A DNA stretch of 57,210 nt from Alphaproteobacteria bacterium (GTDB lineage: Bacteria; Pseudomonadota; Alphaproteobacteria; Bin95). Location: the NCBI GenBank assembly GCA_022827685.1, contig JAJEIH010000059.1, positions 1 through 57,210 on the forward strand, given 5' to 3'. Below, one piece after another: positions 45,246 to 53,967 of the stretch. A program made the translations under genes and the position numbers. Every line of letters starts with the position of its first letter. The stretch's first letter is position 1. The notes beneath the pieces are model-generated. The model did no database searches. It saw nothing but the letters and a program-made list of their open reading frames with translations, and had not been told where the DNA came from.

Positions 45246-47742
45246 CCTCGCGCTCGCCTGGCGGCTGGCGCGGCGCGAAATGCGCGGCGGGCTCGCCGGC
45301 TTCCGCATCTTTCTCCTCTGCATCGCCATCGGCGTCGCGGCGATTGCGGCGGTCCACTCCGTCAGCATGGCGGTGCAGACCGGCATTGCCCGCGACGCGC
45401 GCGCGCTGCATGGCGGCGACCTCGCCGTCCGCACCACCTATGTGCCGGCGGACGCCGTTGCGCGAAGCGACTTCGCCTCCCTCGGGCGCGTCTCGGAAGT
45501 GGTCGAGATGCGGGCCATGGCGCGCGCCGGCGGCGGCGCGGCCCTGGTCGAGCTCAAGGCGGTGGACGGCGCCTATCCGCTCGCGGGCGCTCTGCGCCTT
45601 TCCGGCGGCATGGCGCTGGCGGATGCGCTCGCCGACGGCGGCGCCGTCGTCGAGGCGGTCCTGCTGGAGCGCCTTGGCCTCGCCGTCGGCGACCGGATAG
45701 AGGTGGGCGACGGGTCCTTCGCCGTCCGCGCGACCCTGGAGCGCGAGCCGGACCGCGCCGTCGGCCTCTTCTCCTTCGGGCCGCGCTTCATGCTCGACAT
45801 GGAGGGGCTCCGGCGGACCGGCCTCGTGCAGCCCGGAAGCCTGATCCGCTACAAATACCGCATCGCGCTGGACGAGCCCGGCCGCACGATCGCGGAGCAC
45901 CGCCGCCTCGCGCGCGAATATGCCGACCGGGGCTGGCGGGTGACGGGCATCGGCTCGGCCGCCCCCGGCCTCCGGCAGACCATCCGGCGGCTCACGCTGT
46001 TCATGACGCTGGTCGGGCTCGCGGCGTCGATCATCGGCGGCATCGGCGTCGCCAATGCGGTGCGCGCGCATCTGGCCTCCCGGCGGCCCGCGATCGCGAC
46101 GCTCGGCTGCCTCGGCGCAACGCCCCGGCTGATCGGCCTCACATTCGGCCTCCAGATCGCGGCGATGACGGCGCTGGCCATCGCGGTCGGCCTCGCCCTG
46201 GGCGCGGCCGCGCCCTACCTGTTCGTCGGGCTGCTGGAAACCTATCTGCCCGTCGATCTGGCGCTCGGCGTCTATCCGGGCCCGCTGGTATTGGCGGCCG
46301 CCTTCGGGGCGCTCACCTCCGCCGTCTTCTCCCTGCCGCCGCTCGCCGCCGCCGCCCGCCGCCCCGCGGTTGCGCTCTTCCGGGATGTCGAGGCGGCGGG
46401 CGGCGAACGGGCCGGCCCTGCCGCCGTGCTCGCCTCCGCAACGCTGGCGGCGCTGCTTGCCGCGCTGGCGGTCGCGACGGCGCCGGACCGGGCGCTGGCG
46501 CTCTGGTTCGTCGCCGGCACGCTCGCGGCCTACGGCATTTTCTTCGCGGCTGCGACGGCAACCGTGCGGCTTGCGCGCCGCCTGAAGAGCGCCGGGCCGG
46601 GGGCGCTCCGCCGGGCGCTGGCGGCGCTCGCGCGGCCGGGCGGCGAGACCGGCGGGCTGTTGCTATCGCTCGGTTTCGGCGTGACCGTGCTGGTCGCCGT
46701 CGCCTCGGTCGAGGAGGGGCTGTCCCGCCAGTTGAGCGAAGAGATCCCGGCCGATGCGCCGACCCATTTCTTCATCGACATCCAGCCGGGCCAGGCGGCG
46801 CGCTTCGACGCCGTCATCGCCAAGACGCCGGGCGCCGTGCTGGACCGGCGCACGCCGCATCTGCGCGCCCGCATCGCCTCGATCGACGGCGTGCCGGCGG
46901 CGGAGGCGCAGGTGCCCGAAGACGCGCGCTGGGCGATCCGCGGCGAGCGCGGCCTCACCTGGTCCGCAAAACAGCCGGAGGGAACGGAGATCGTGGCCGG
47001 AAACTGGTGGCCGGCCGATTACCGGGGGCCGCCGCTCGTCTCCTTCGACGCCAATCTGGCCCAGGCTTTCGGGCTGGAGCCGGGGGACCGGATCGCCTTC
47101 AACATACTGGGCCGCACCATCGAGGCGGAGGTCGCCAATCTGCGCCGCATCGCCTGGCGGACGCTCAGGATGCAGTTCACCACCATCTTCGCGCCGGGCG
47201 CGCTGGAGCGCGCGCCGCAGACCTATATCGCCACCGTGCGCGCGCCGGCGGAGGCCGAGGTCGGCCTGACTGCCGCGATGGCCACCGCGCTGCCCAATGT
47301 CTCGGCGATCCGGGTGAAGGATGCGCTCCAGCTGGTGACGGAGCTGGTGGCGCAAATGGGCGTCGCGATCCGCCTCGTCGCCGCGGTCGGGCTGGCGGCC
47401 GGCCTCGCCGTGCTGGCGGGCGCCATCGCCGCCGGGCGCCGTCGCCGCCAGCGCGACGCGGTGGTCTTCAAGGTGCTCGGCGCCACGCGGGCCGACCTCG
47501 TGCGCAGCTACATGCTGGAATTCGTCATGCTCGGCGGGGTGGCGGCGCTGCTCGGCTGCCTGCTCGGCCTCGCCGCAGGCTATGTGCTGCTGGAGAGGGT
47601 CATGGACATCGCCTGGACCGCGCCCGTGGCGACGGCGGCGGGCACGGCGCTGGCCGCCGTCGCGGTGACGGCGCTGTTCGGCTTCCTCGGCACATGGCGC
47701 CTGCTCGGCCAGCCCGCCGCCCCGGCGCTGCGCGAGCCGTGA
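45238..47742 (+). CDS. FtsX-like ABC permease (YbbP type)
   Basis: An 834-residue membrane protein with two FtsX repeats. A first membrane segment lies near residues 22-42 (IFLLCIAIGVAAIAAVHSV), then a large periplasmic domain, then three hydrophobic segments near 255-370, more in the 400-500 region, and three at the end (VGLAAGLAVLAGAIAAG, VMLGGVAALLGCLLGLAAGY, VAVTALFGFLGTW). This 10-segment, two-repeat layout matches YbbP. The KVLGATRADLVRSYMLEF coupling helix is clear. It forms an exporter with the preceding ATPase. Confidence 0.93.
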   Translation: MADLALAWRLARREMRGGLAGFRIFLLCIAIGVAAIAAVHSVSMAVQTGIARDARALHGGDLAVRTTYVPADAVARSDFASLGRVSEVVEMRAMARAGGGAALVELKAVDGAYPLAGALRLSGGMALADALADGGAVVEAVLLERLGLAVGDRIEVGDGSFAVRATLEREPDRAVGLFSFGPRFMLDMEGLRRTGLVQPGSLIRYKYRIALDEPGRTIAEHRRLAREYADRGWRVTGIGSAAPGLRQTIRRLTLFMTLVGLAASIIGGIGVANAVRAHLASRRPAIATLGCLGATPRLIGLTFGLQIAAMTALAIAVGLALGAAAPYLFVGLLETYLPVDLALGVYPGPLVLAAAFGALTSAVFSLPPLAAAARRPAVALFRDVEAAGGERAGPAAVLASATLAALLAALAVATAPDRALALWFVAGTLAAYGIFFAAATATVRLARRLKSAGPGALRRALAALARPGGETGGLLLSLGFGVTVLVAVASVEEGLSRQLSEEIPADAPTHFFIDIQPGQAARFDAVIAKTPGAVLDRRTPHLRARIASIDGVPAAEAQVPEDARWAIRGERGLTWSAKQPEGTEIVAGNWWPADYRGPPLVSFDANLAQAFGLEPGDRIAFNILGRTIEAEVANLRRIAWRTLRMQFTTIFAPGALERAPQTYIATVRAPAEAEVGLTAAMATALPNVSAIRVKDALQLVTELVAQMGVAIRLVAAVGLAAGLAVLAGAIAAGRRRRQRDAVVFKVLGATRADLVRSYMLEFVMLGGVAALLGCLLGLAAGYVLLERVMDIAWTAPVATAAGTALAAVAVTALFGFLGTWRLLGQPAAPALREP

Positions 47743-47760
47743 GAGGCAGGATTCGCCACT

Positions 47761-48057
47761 CTATGCGGCATCGCGGGGCTGGATGATGTGCAGGGCCTCG
47801 GCCTCGTTTCTTTCCGCGCGTTCGAGTTCATAGCGCAGCTGCAAATTCATCCAGCTCCGGGCGTCGGTGCCGAAATACCGGGCCAGCCGCAGGGCCGTCG
47901 GGGCCGTAATGCCCCGCCGTCCGCGCACGATCTCGTTAATACGCGCCGGCGTCACGCCGATCGCTTTGGCAAGCGCCGTCGAGGACAACGCGAACGGCTC
48001 CATGAAGTCGTGCTTCAGCACCTCGCCGGGATGCACTGGCTCCAGTCGTGTCGTCAT
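47761..48057 (-). CDS. higA: HigA-type antitoxin
   Basis: A 98-residue protein with the HigA opening (LEPVHPGEVLKHDFMEPF) and an HTH_3 domain (SSTALAKAIGVTPARINEIV, RGRRGITAPTALRLARYFG). It should bind its own promoter and neutralise HigB. The gene is second in the pair, as usual for higBA. Confidence 0.92.
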   Translation of the reverse strand: MTTRLEPVHPGEVLKHDFMEPFALSSTALAKAIGVTPARINEIVRGRRGITAPTALRLARYFGTDARSWMNLQLRYELERAERNEAEALHIIQPRDAA

Positions 48058-48078
48058 GCGATCTCTCCTCGCGCCGCC

Positions 48079-48357
48079 TCAGTGATAATCGACGATCTCG
48101 GCGTCATGGGCGTCTCCGTCCAGGAAGCGGAAGCAGAGCCTCCACCGGTCGTTGATCCGGATGCTGTGTTGACCGGCGCGGTCGCCCCGCAATGCCTCGA
48201 GGCGATTCCCGGGCGGGACGCGCAGGAATTCCAGCGTCGCTGCCGCGTCCAATTGCGCGAGCTTGCGCCGGGCCACCCGTTCGATGGCCACGAACCGGCG
48301 CACCCGGAAACCCCTGGCGAGTTGTTCGGTCTCCTTGCAGCGGAAACTCCGGATCAT
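48079..48357 (-). CDS. higB: HigB-type toxin
   Basis: A 92-residue RelE-family toxin from ATG 48357 (MIRSFRCKETEQLARGF); an extension to 48408 is improbable. Conserved features are RKLAQLDAAATLEFLRVPPG, LEALRGDRAGQHSIRINDRW and LCFRF, and the C-terminal DAEIVDYH. HigB cleaves mRNA on the ribosome. The toxin gene comes first with 22 bases to higA. Confidence 0.92.
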   Translation of the reverse strand: MIRSFRCKETEQLARGFRVRRFVAIERVARRKLAQLDAAATLEFLRVPPGNRLEALRGDRAGQHSIRINDRWRLCFRFLDGDAHDAEIVDYH

Positions 48358-48514
48358 GCTCCTGAATATATCGCATCTCGATATACGATGAAACGAAGCA
48401 GCCGGCAACTGACGCCCGGGAAAGCTGAGACGGACGCGCCGAACATGACCTATCGTGACGCATGGCGCGGCGCGCTATGCTGGTCTTGAAACGGGCGGAA
48501 GGGGGATACGGGAC

Positions 48515-49282
48515 ATGGCGGGAATGCTGGCGGGCAAGGCAGCGCTGATTACCGGGGGCGCGAACGGCATCGGGCGCGCGACCGCGCTGCTCTTCGCCGG
48601 GGAGGGCGCGCGGGTGGCCGCGGCCGACCTCAACCTCGAAGGGGCGGAGGAGACCGCGGCCATGATCCGCGAGGCGGGCGGCGAGGCGGTTGCGCTCTCC
48701 GTCGAGGTGTCGGACGCCGGACAGGTCGAGGCGATGGTGGACGCCACCGTCGAGGCGTTCGGGCGGATCGACTGCGCGTTCAACAATGCCGGCATCGCGC
48801 CGATCAATGTCGGCAACAACGCCAAACGGACCCATAGCTGGTCGGAGGAAGGCTTCGACCGCATGATCGAGGTCAACCTCAAGGGCGTGTGGCTGTGCAT
48901 GAAGAGCGAGATCGCACGCATGCTGAAGACGGGCGGCGGGGCCATCGTCAACACCTCCTCCATCGCGGGCCTCGCCGGCCTGCCGACCTCGTCGGGCTAT
49001 GTCGCGGCCAAGCACGGCGTCTCCGGGCTCACGCGCACGGCCGGCATCGAATACGCCACCGACAATATCCGCGTGAACGCCGTCTGCCCCGGCTTCATCG
49101 CCACCGACATGACCCGCGAGGTCATGTCCCGGCGCGGCAACGAGCTCATGGCCCTGGTGCCGGCGCGGCGCATGGGCGAGGCGCGGGAGATCGCGGAGAT
49201 GGTCTGCTGGCTCTGCTCGGACCGCTCCGGCTTCGTCACCGGGGCCACCTACAATGTCGATGGCGGCTACATGGCGTCCTGA
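48515..49282 (+). CDS. SDR oxidoreductase (tandem copy 1)
   Basis: A 255-residue classical SDR: TGGANGIGRATALLFAGEGA, CAFNNAGIAPINVG, catalytic Ser in NTSSIAGLAG, YVAAK and the closing TGATYNVDGGYMAS. An Asp after strand two (AADLNLEGAEE) predicts NAD(H) preference. It has a Gly/Ala-rich ribosome site (GGGGGATACGGGAC). It is very similar to the following gene in every segment, so the two arose by tandem duplication. Substrate unknown. Confidence 0.92.
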   Translation: MAGMLAGKAALITGGANGIGRATALLFAGEGARVAAADLNLEGAEETAAMIREAGGEAVALSVEVSDAGQVEAMVDATVEAFGRIDCAFNNAGIAPINVGNNAKRTHSWSEEGFDRMIEVNLKGVWLCMKSEIARMLKTGGGAIVNTSSIAGLAGLPTSSGYVAAKHGVSGLTRTAGIEYATDNIRVNAVCPGFIATDMTREVMSRRGNELMALVPARRMGEAREIAEMVCWLCSDRSGFVTGATYNVDGGYMAS

Positions 49283-49307
49283 CGGGCGGAACGGGGGAAA
49301 CAGGGAC

Positions 49308-50078
49308 ATGGCCGGAATGCTGGACGGCAAGGCGGCGCTCATTACCGGGGGCGGCAACGGCATCGGGCGCGCGACGGCGCTGCTGTTTGCGCAGGAAGGG
49401 GCGCGGGTGGCGGCCGCGGACCTCAACCTCGAAGGGGCGGAGGAGACCGCCGCCATGATCCGCGAGGCCGGCGGCGAGGCCGTTGCGCTTGCCGTGGAAG
49501 TGGTGGAAGCGGAGCAGGTCGAGGCGATGCTGGATGCGGCGGTCGAAGCCTTCGGGCGGATCGACTGCGCCTTCAACAATGCAGGCATCGGCCCGGCGAA
49601 CATCGACCATTACGCCCGGCGCACCCACGAATGGACCGAGGAAGGCTTCGACCGGATGATCGCGGTCGACCTCAAGGGCGTGTGGCTCTGCATGAAGGGC
49701 GAGATCGAGCGGATGAAGGCGGACGGGGGCGGCGGGACGATCGTCAACACCTCGTCGGTCGCCGGCCTGCTCGGCCTGCCGGGCGGCTGCGGCTATGTCG
49801 CGGCCAAGCACGCCGTCTCGGGCCTCACGCGCACCGCCGGCATCGAATACGCCGCCGACAGCATCCGCGTGAACGCCGTCTGCCCCGGCTATATCACGAC
49901 CGACATGACGCGCATGGCGCGGGCCCGGCGCGGCAACGAGCTGATGAACCGCGTGCCGGCGCGCCGCATGGGCGAGGCGCAGGAGATCGCCGAGATGGTC
50001 TGCTGGCTCTGCTCCGACCGCTCCAGCTACGTCACCGGCGCCACTTACAATGTCGATGGCGGCTACGTGGCGTCGTGA
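49308..50078 (+). CDS. SDR oxidoreductase (tandem copy 2)
   Basis: A 256-residue classical SDR with the same motifs as its neighbour: TGGGNGIGRATALLFAQEGA, CAFNNAGIGPANID, NTSSVAGLLG, YVAAK, TGATYNVDGGYVAS. The closing and N-terminal segments are almost identical, while the loop after NNAG and the region around RMKADGGGG differ, which suggests different substrates. It follows the first copy by 25 bases. Confidence 0.92.
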   Translation: MAGMLDGKAALITGGGNGIGRATALLFAQEGARVAAADLNLEGAEETAAMIREAGGEAVALAVEVVEAEQVEAMLDAAVEAFGRIDCAFNNAGIGPANIDHYARRTHEWTEEGFDRMIAVDLKGVWLCMKGEIERMKADGGGGTIVNTSSVAGLLGLPGGCGYVAAKHAVSGLTRTAGIEYAADSIRVNAVCPGYITTDMTRMARARRGNELMNRVPARRMGEAQEIAEMVCWLCSDRSSYVTGATYNVDGGYVAS

Positions 50079-50541
50079 CCACGGAAGGGCGCAAAGGCTA
50101 GGCAGGCAGCCATAGCTCTCTTTCGTTCGATTGATATGAAATAATTCTGAATTAAAGCTTGATCTCAGAGAAACCTGAGCCAATATAGGGCTGGAGGAAG
50201 GGAGCGGTATCCGCGCGGGGCCGTTTCTTCTCCTGTGCCGCGCCGGCGCGAAAAAACCCCTGAGAAACGGACGGGAGGAGTGCGTCCTCTGCCTCGCGCG
50301 CGCAATCAGGTGCGCGAACCGCGCCGCCGCGATACGCGCGCCGGCACGCGCGCGGGCGCCCGCGCAGGATACGCGCGAATCAGGGTCCCGCCGCTCCGGC
50401 AACCGGGCGGTGGGAGGAACGGAACGAAGACGGATCGAGAGGATAAGCCCATGCCGAAGACGAGGGATCGGAGAAACCGGATGGAATACCCGGAGCGCAT
50501 GCCCGAACAGGACACAGCATATGCGCCCGGCGCATGCAGAT

Positions 50542-50610
50542 CATGACATTTCATGACATATCCCACAGGGTCCTGCCGGCGTGCATGACAAAACATGACA
50601 TCCCGTGACA
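50542..50610 (+). promoter_or_regulatory. Phased CATGACA direct repeats (candidate operator)
   Basis: CATGACA starts at 50542, 50552, 50584 and 50594, with CGTGACA at 50604: one pair and one triplet with exact 10-bp spacing. The reverse complement, TGTCATG, resembles the TGTCAT core of Pho boxes, but PhoB half-sites repeat every 11 bp. The cluster lies about 165-230 bases before phnG, which fits an activator site for phosphonate use. Confidence 0.6.
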
Positions 50611-50680
50611 CCCTCGACAGGTCCTCACGCTGTCCCGGGTCCCTGCCCGGCAGGTCCGGGAGGGAGAACGCCGCCTCGCC

Positions 50681-50709
50681 TTGACAAGAGGGGAAGCGCC
50701 CGGCTAACC
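50681..50709 (+). promoter_or_regulatory. Candidate phn promoter
   Basis: TTGACA (50681-50686), 17-base spacer, CTAACC (50704-50709). The -35 box is perfect and the -10 box is poor, as expected for an activator-dependent promoter. Confidence 0.4.
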
Positions 50710-50774
50710 GGGTCTCGGAAGCGTCACCGGGCTTTGCTCTTGTGAGCGCCGGGAAAGCTGGAGCGGCAGGAACC

Positions 50775-51242
50775 ATGCCGACCTCGACGGGCTCGGACCC
50801 GCAGATTGCGGCGCGGCAGCGATGGATGGGCGTTCTCGCCAGGGCGGAAGACGGCGCGCTCGAAGCCGCCTGGGCCGGTCTGGCCGAACCGCCCGAATAC
50901 CGGGTCCTGCGACCGCCGGAGACCGGCCTCGTCATGGTGCGCGGGCGCATGGGCGGCACGGGGAACCCCTTCAACATGGGCGAGATGAGCGCCACGCGCT
51001 GCGCCGTGCAGCTGGAGGGCGGCACGGTCGGCATCGCCTGGGTCGCGGGGCGCAGCGCCCGCCATGCCGAGCTCGCGGCGGCCTTCGACGCCCTGCTCCA
51101 GCAGCCGGCGCGACGCGACGGGCTGGAGGAAACGGTCATCGCCCCGCTGGAATCGGCCGAGCGCGCCCGGCGGGAGGAGGACCGCGCGAATGCCGCCAGT
51201 TCGCGGGTCGAGTTCTTCACCATGGCCCGGGGGGAGGATTGA
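50775..51242 (+). CDS. phnG: Carbon-phosphorus lyase subunit PhnG
   Basis: A 155-residue protein of the C-P lyase core complex PhnGHIJ. The conserved block is LRPPETGLVMVRGRMGGTGN followed by FNMGEMSATRCAVQLEGG. Start at ATG 50775, with CAGGAA upstream; an in-frame GTG at 50742 would add 11 residues. With PhnH, PhnI and PhnL it attaches phosphonate to ribose of ATP in place of adenine. First gene of the operon. Confidence 0.93.
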   Translation: MPTSTGSDPQIAARQRWMGVLARAEDGALEAAWAGLAEPPEYRVLRPPETGLVMVRGRMGGTGNPFNMGEMSATRCAVQLEGGTVGIAWVAGRSARHAELAAAFDALLQQPARRDGLEETVIAPLESAERARREEDRANAASSRVEFFTMARGED

Positions 51243-51256
51243 ACCCGGTGGCCGCC

Positions 51257-51853
51257 ATGAGCAACGGATCGGCGCTCCGGCCCGGCCTCCGCGACCCGGT
51301 GCCGGACAGCCAGCAGGTGTTCCGCCGCGTGCTCGCGGCAATGTCGGAGCCGGGCACGGTGCGGGATGTCGCGGTCGATCTGGCCCCGCCCGCGCCGCTG
51401 GACCGTGCGACCGCCGCCCTCTGCCTGACCCTGCTGGATTTCGAGACGCCGGTCTGGCTGGACGCGGCGGCGGATTGCGAGGAGGTGCGGGCCTGGCTCC
51501 GCTTCCATTGCGGCTGCCCGCTTGTGGAGGAGACGGACGCCGCGCGCTTCGCCGTCATGGCCGCCCCGGCTGAAATGCCGGCCCTCGACGCCTTCCCGCT
51601 CGGCTCGGAGGCCTATCCGGACGAGAGCGCGACCGTCATCCTCCAGGTCCCGTCCCTGGAAGCGGGCGAGGCGGTCACGCTGCGCGGCCCGGGAATCGAG
51701 GACTGCCGGGAGTTTCGCGCGGCCGGCATTGCCGGGAGCTTCTGGACGCGGCGCCGGGAGATGGAGGCGCTGTTTCCGCAGGGTGTGGACCTCGTGTTCG
51801 CATCGGGCGCAAGCCTCGCGGCCGTGCCGCGCTCCACCGAGGTGAGGTTCTGA
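51257..51853 (+). CDS. phnH: Carbon-phosphorus lyase subunit PhnH
   Basis: A 198-residue protein. Typical segments are RDPVPDSQQVFRRVLAAMSE, then GTV, LCLTLLDFETPVWLD, FPLGSEAYPDESATVILQV, and LRGPGIEDCREFRAAG. PhnH is a PLP-transferase fold subunit without catalytic function that dimerises at the edge of the PhnGHIJ complex. It follows phnG by 14 bases. Confidence 0.94.
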   Translation: MSNGSALRPGLRDPVPDSQQVFRRVLAAMSEPGTVRDVAVDLAPPAPLDRATAALCLTLLDFETPVWLDAAADCEEVRAWLRFHCGCPLVEETDAARFAVMAAPAEMPALDAFPLGSEAYPDESATVILQVPSLEAGEAVTLRGPGIEDCREFRAAGIAGSFWTRRREMEALFPQGVDLVFASGASLAAVPRSTEVRF

Positions 51854-51854
51854 G

Positions 51855-52964
51855 ATGTATGTCGCGGTCAAGGGCGGCGAGAAGGCCATAGAGGCGTCCC
51901 ACCGTCTGCTGGAAGAGGCCCGGCGCGGCGACCCGTCCGTGCCGGAGGTCTCCACCCGGCAGATAGCGGAGCAGCTCGGGCTCGCCGTGGACCGGGTGAT
52001 GGCCGAGGGCTCGCTTTACGACCGGGAGCTTGCGGCGCTTGCGATCAAGCAGGCGCAGGGAGACCTGATCGAAGCCGTCTTCCTGCTGCGCGCCTATCGC
52101 ACGACCCTGCCGCGCCTCGGCAACAGCGAGCCCGTCGATACCGCCCGCATGGCGATCCGCCGGCGGATTTCCGCGACCTTCAAGGACATTCCGGGCGGCC
52201 AGGTTCTCGGCCCGACCTATGACTACACCCACCGCCTGCTGGATTTCCGGCTCGCCGGCGAAGGCGGGTCCGGCGGCAAGGCCGCGGCCCCGGTAGAAAG
52301 GGCGGATGTGCCGGCCGGGGAGCCGATGCCCCGCGTCGCGGACCTGCTGGGCCATGAGGGCCTGATCGAGGAGGAAGCCGCCCCGGACGCCGCCGGGGCG
52401 CCGCCGACGGACATCACCCGGGAGCCGCTCAGGTTCCCCGCCGGGCGCGACGCGCGGCTCCAGACACTGGCGCGCGGCGACGAGGGCTTCCTGCTGGCGC
52501 TCGGCTATTCGAGCCAGCGCGGCTTCTCGAACAACCACCCCTTCGCCGGGGAAATCCGCTACGGGACGGTCGCGGTGGAGGTCGTGCCGGAGGAACTCGG
52601 CTTCGCCGTCGAGATCGGCGAAATCGAAGTGACCGAAGTGCAGATGGTCAACCAGTTCATGGGCAGCGCCGGGGCGCCGCCGCAATTCACGCGGGGATAC
52701 GGGCTCGTCTTCGGCCACCAGGAGCGCAAGGCCATGTCGATGGCGCTGGTGGACCGCGCGCTCCGTGCGGCCGAGCTTGACGAAGCGGCGGTCTCCCCGG
52801 CGCAGGACGAGGAGTTCGTCCTCTATCACAGCGACAATGTCGAAGCGTCGGGTTTCGTGCAGCACCTGAAGCTGCCGCACTATGTCGATTTCCAGTCGGA
52901 GCTCGAATTGCTGCGGAAACTCAGGGCCGAATTCGAAGCCCCGCCCGCCGAGGCGGCGGAGTAG
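51855..52964 (+). CDS. phnI: Carbon-phosphorus lyase subunit PhnI
   Basis: A 369-residue protein beginning MYVAVKGGEKAIEASHRLLE. Conserved stretches are EGSLYDRELAALAIKQAQGD, LRAYRTTLPRL, RRISATFKDIPGGQVLGPTY, DYTHRLLDF, and late DEEFVLYHSDNVEASGFVQH. PhnI is the nucleosidase that displaces adenine from ATP in the C-P lyase pathway. The start is one base from the phnH stop. Confidence 0.96.
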   Translation: MYVAVKGGEKAIEASHRLLEEARRGDPSVPEVSTRQIAEQLGLAVDRVMAEGSLYDRELAALAIKQAQGDLIEAVFLLRAYRTTLPRLGNSEPVDTARMAIRRRISATFKDIPGGQVLGPTYDYTHRLLDFRLAGEGGSGGKAAAPVERADVPAGEPMPRVADLLGHEGLIEEEAAPDAAGAPPTDITREPLRFPAGRDARLQTLARGDEGFLLALGYSSQRGFSNNHPFAGEIRYGTVAVEVVPEELGFAVEIGEIEVTEVQMVNQFMGSAGAPPQFTRGYGLVFGHQERKAMSMALVDRALRAAELDEAAVSPAQDEEFVLYHSDNVEASGFVQHLKLPHYVDFQSELELLRKLRAEFEAPPAEAAE

Positions 52965-52970
52965 GCGCGG

Positions 52971-53891
52971 ATGGCCGGGAGCGGAACATCCGCCGGCCCC
53001 GACGCCGCCCGGCCGGCGGAAGACGGCTACAATTTCGCCTATCTGGACGAGCAGACCAAGCGGATGATCCGCCGCGCGATCCTCAAGGCCGTCGCCATTC
53101 CGGGATACCAGGTGCCCTTCGGCAGCCGCGAAATGCCCCTTCCCTTCGGCTGGGGCACCGGCGGCATCCAGGTCACGGCCAGCATTATCGGCCGCGACGA
53201 TACGCTGAAGGTCATCGACCAGGGCGCCGACGACACGGTGAACGCCGTCAGCATCCGCAAGTTCTTCGCCCGCACCGCAGGCGTCGCAACCACGGAGCGG
53301 ACCGAGGACGCCACTATCCTCCAGACCCGGCACCGGATACCCGAGACGCGGCTCGCGGCCGGCCAGATACTCGTTTACCAGGTGCCCATTCCCGAGCCGC
53401 TGCGCTGGCTGGAGCCGAGGGAGGCGGAGACGCGCAAGATGCACGCGCTCGAGGAATACGGCGTGATGCATGTCCGCCTCTATGAGGACATTGCGCGGTT
53501 CGGGCATATCGCCACCTCCTACGACTATCCCGTGCGGGTGAACGGCCGCTACCTGATGCGGCCCTCGCCGATTCCGAAGTTCGACAATCCGAAGATGGAC
53601 CGCTCGCCGGCGCTGCAATTGTTCGGCGCGGGCCGCGAGAAACGCATCTACGCCATCCCTCCGCATACCGGGGTGCGGAGCCTCGATTTCGACGACCACC
53701 CGTTCGAGGTCCAGAAATGGGAGGATGTGTGCGCGCTTTGCGGGTCGGGCGGGAGCTTCCTCGACGAGATCGTCACCGACGACCGGGGCGGGCGCATGTT
53801 CGTGTGCTCGGATACGGACTATTGCGGCAGGCGCCGCGAAGCCGGCCACACCGGCCCCGCTGCGCCGGACCCGGAAGGAAGCGGGGCGTAA
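52971..53891 (+). CDS. phnJ: Carbon-phosphorus lyase, radical SAM subunit PhnJ
   Basis: A 306-residue protein. The 4Fe-4S ligands are C254, C257, C279 and C285, with the same spacing (CxxC, 21 residues, C-x5-C) as E. coli PhnJ. The glycyl-radical segment AIPGYQVPFGSREMPLPFGW, then GTGG, is intact. It cleaves the C-P bond of alkylphosphonate ribose phosphates, releasing the alkane (methane from methylphosphonate). It follows phnI by six bases. A 547-base repeat-containing gap then precedes phnK. Confidence 0.97.
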   Translation: MAGSGTSAGPDAARPAEDGYNFAYLDEQTKRMIRRAILKAVAIPGYQVPFGSREMPLPFGWGTGGIQVTASIIGRDDTLKVIDQGADDTVNAVSIRKFFARTAGVATTERTEDATILQTRHRIPETRLAAGQILVYQVPIPEPLRWLEPREAETRKMHALEEYGVMHVRLYEDIARFGHIATSYDYPVRVNGRYLMRPSPIPKFDNPKMDRSPALQLFGAGREKRIYAIPPHTGVRSLDFDDHPFEVQKWEDVCALCGSGGSFLDEIVTDDRGGRMFVCSDTDYCGRRREAGHTGPAAPDPEGSGA

Positions 53892-53967
53892 TGTCGTGTC
53901 TGCGAAGTTTGCGTCGTTCCGGTTCGGAGCGCCTGACTGCTCTTCCGTCACGTCTGCGCGCCCCCTT

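Larger units (their letters stand above)
50079..50774. other. Upstream region of the phn operon
   Basis: The left part (about 50105-50185) is AT-rich and may hold a terminator or an unrelated promoter. An Arg-rich open frame at 50235-50546 is not convincing. The right part contains the phased CATGACA repeats and a candidate promoter, entered separately. Confidence 0.5.

Noticed and set aside
50235-50546. Arg-rich small open frame upstream of the phn operon.
   Set aside because: Low-complexity basic sequence, no SD and no family resemblance; it overlaps the regulatory repeats.
50542-50610. Calling the CATGACA repeats a canonical Pho box.
   Set aside because: The spacing is 10 bp and not 11, so I list it as a candidate operator without naming the regulator.
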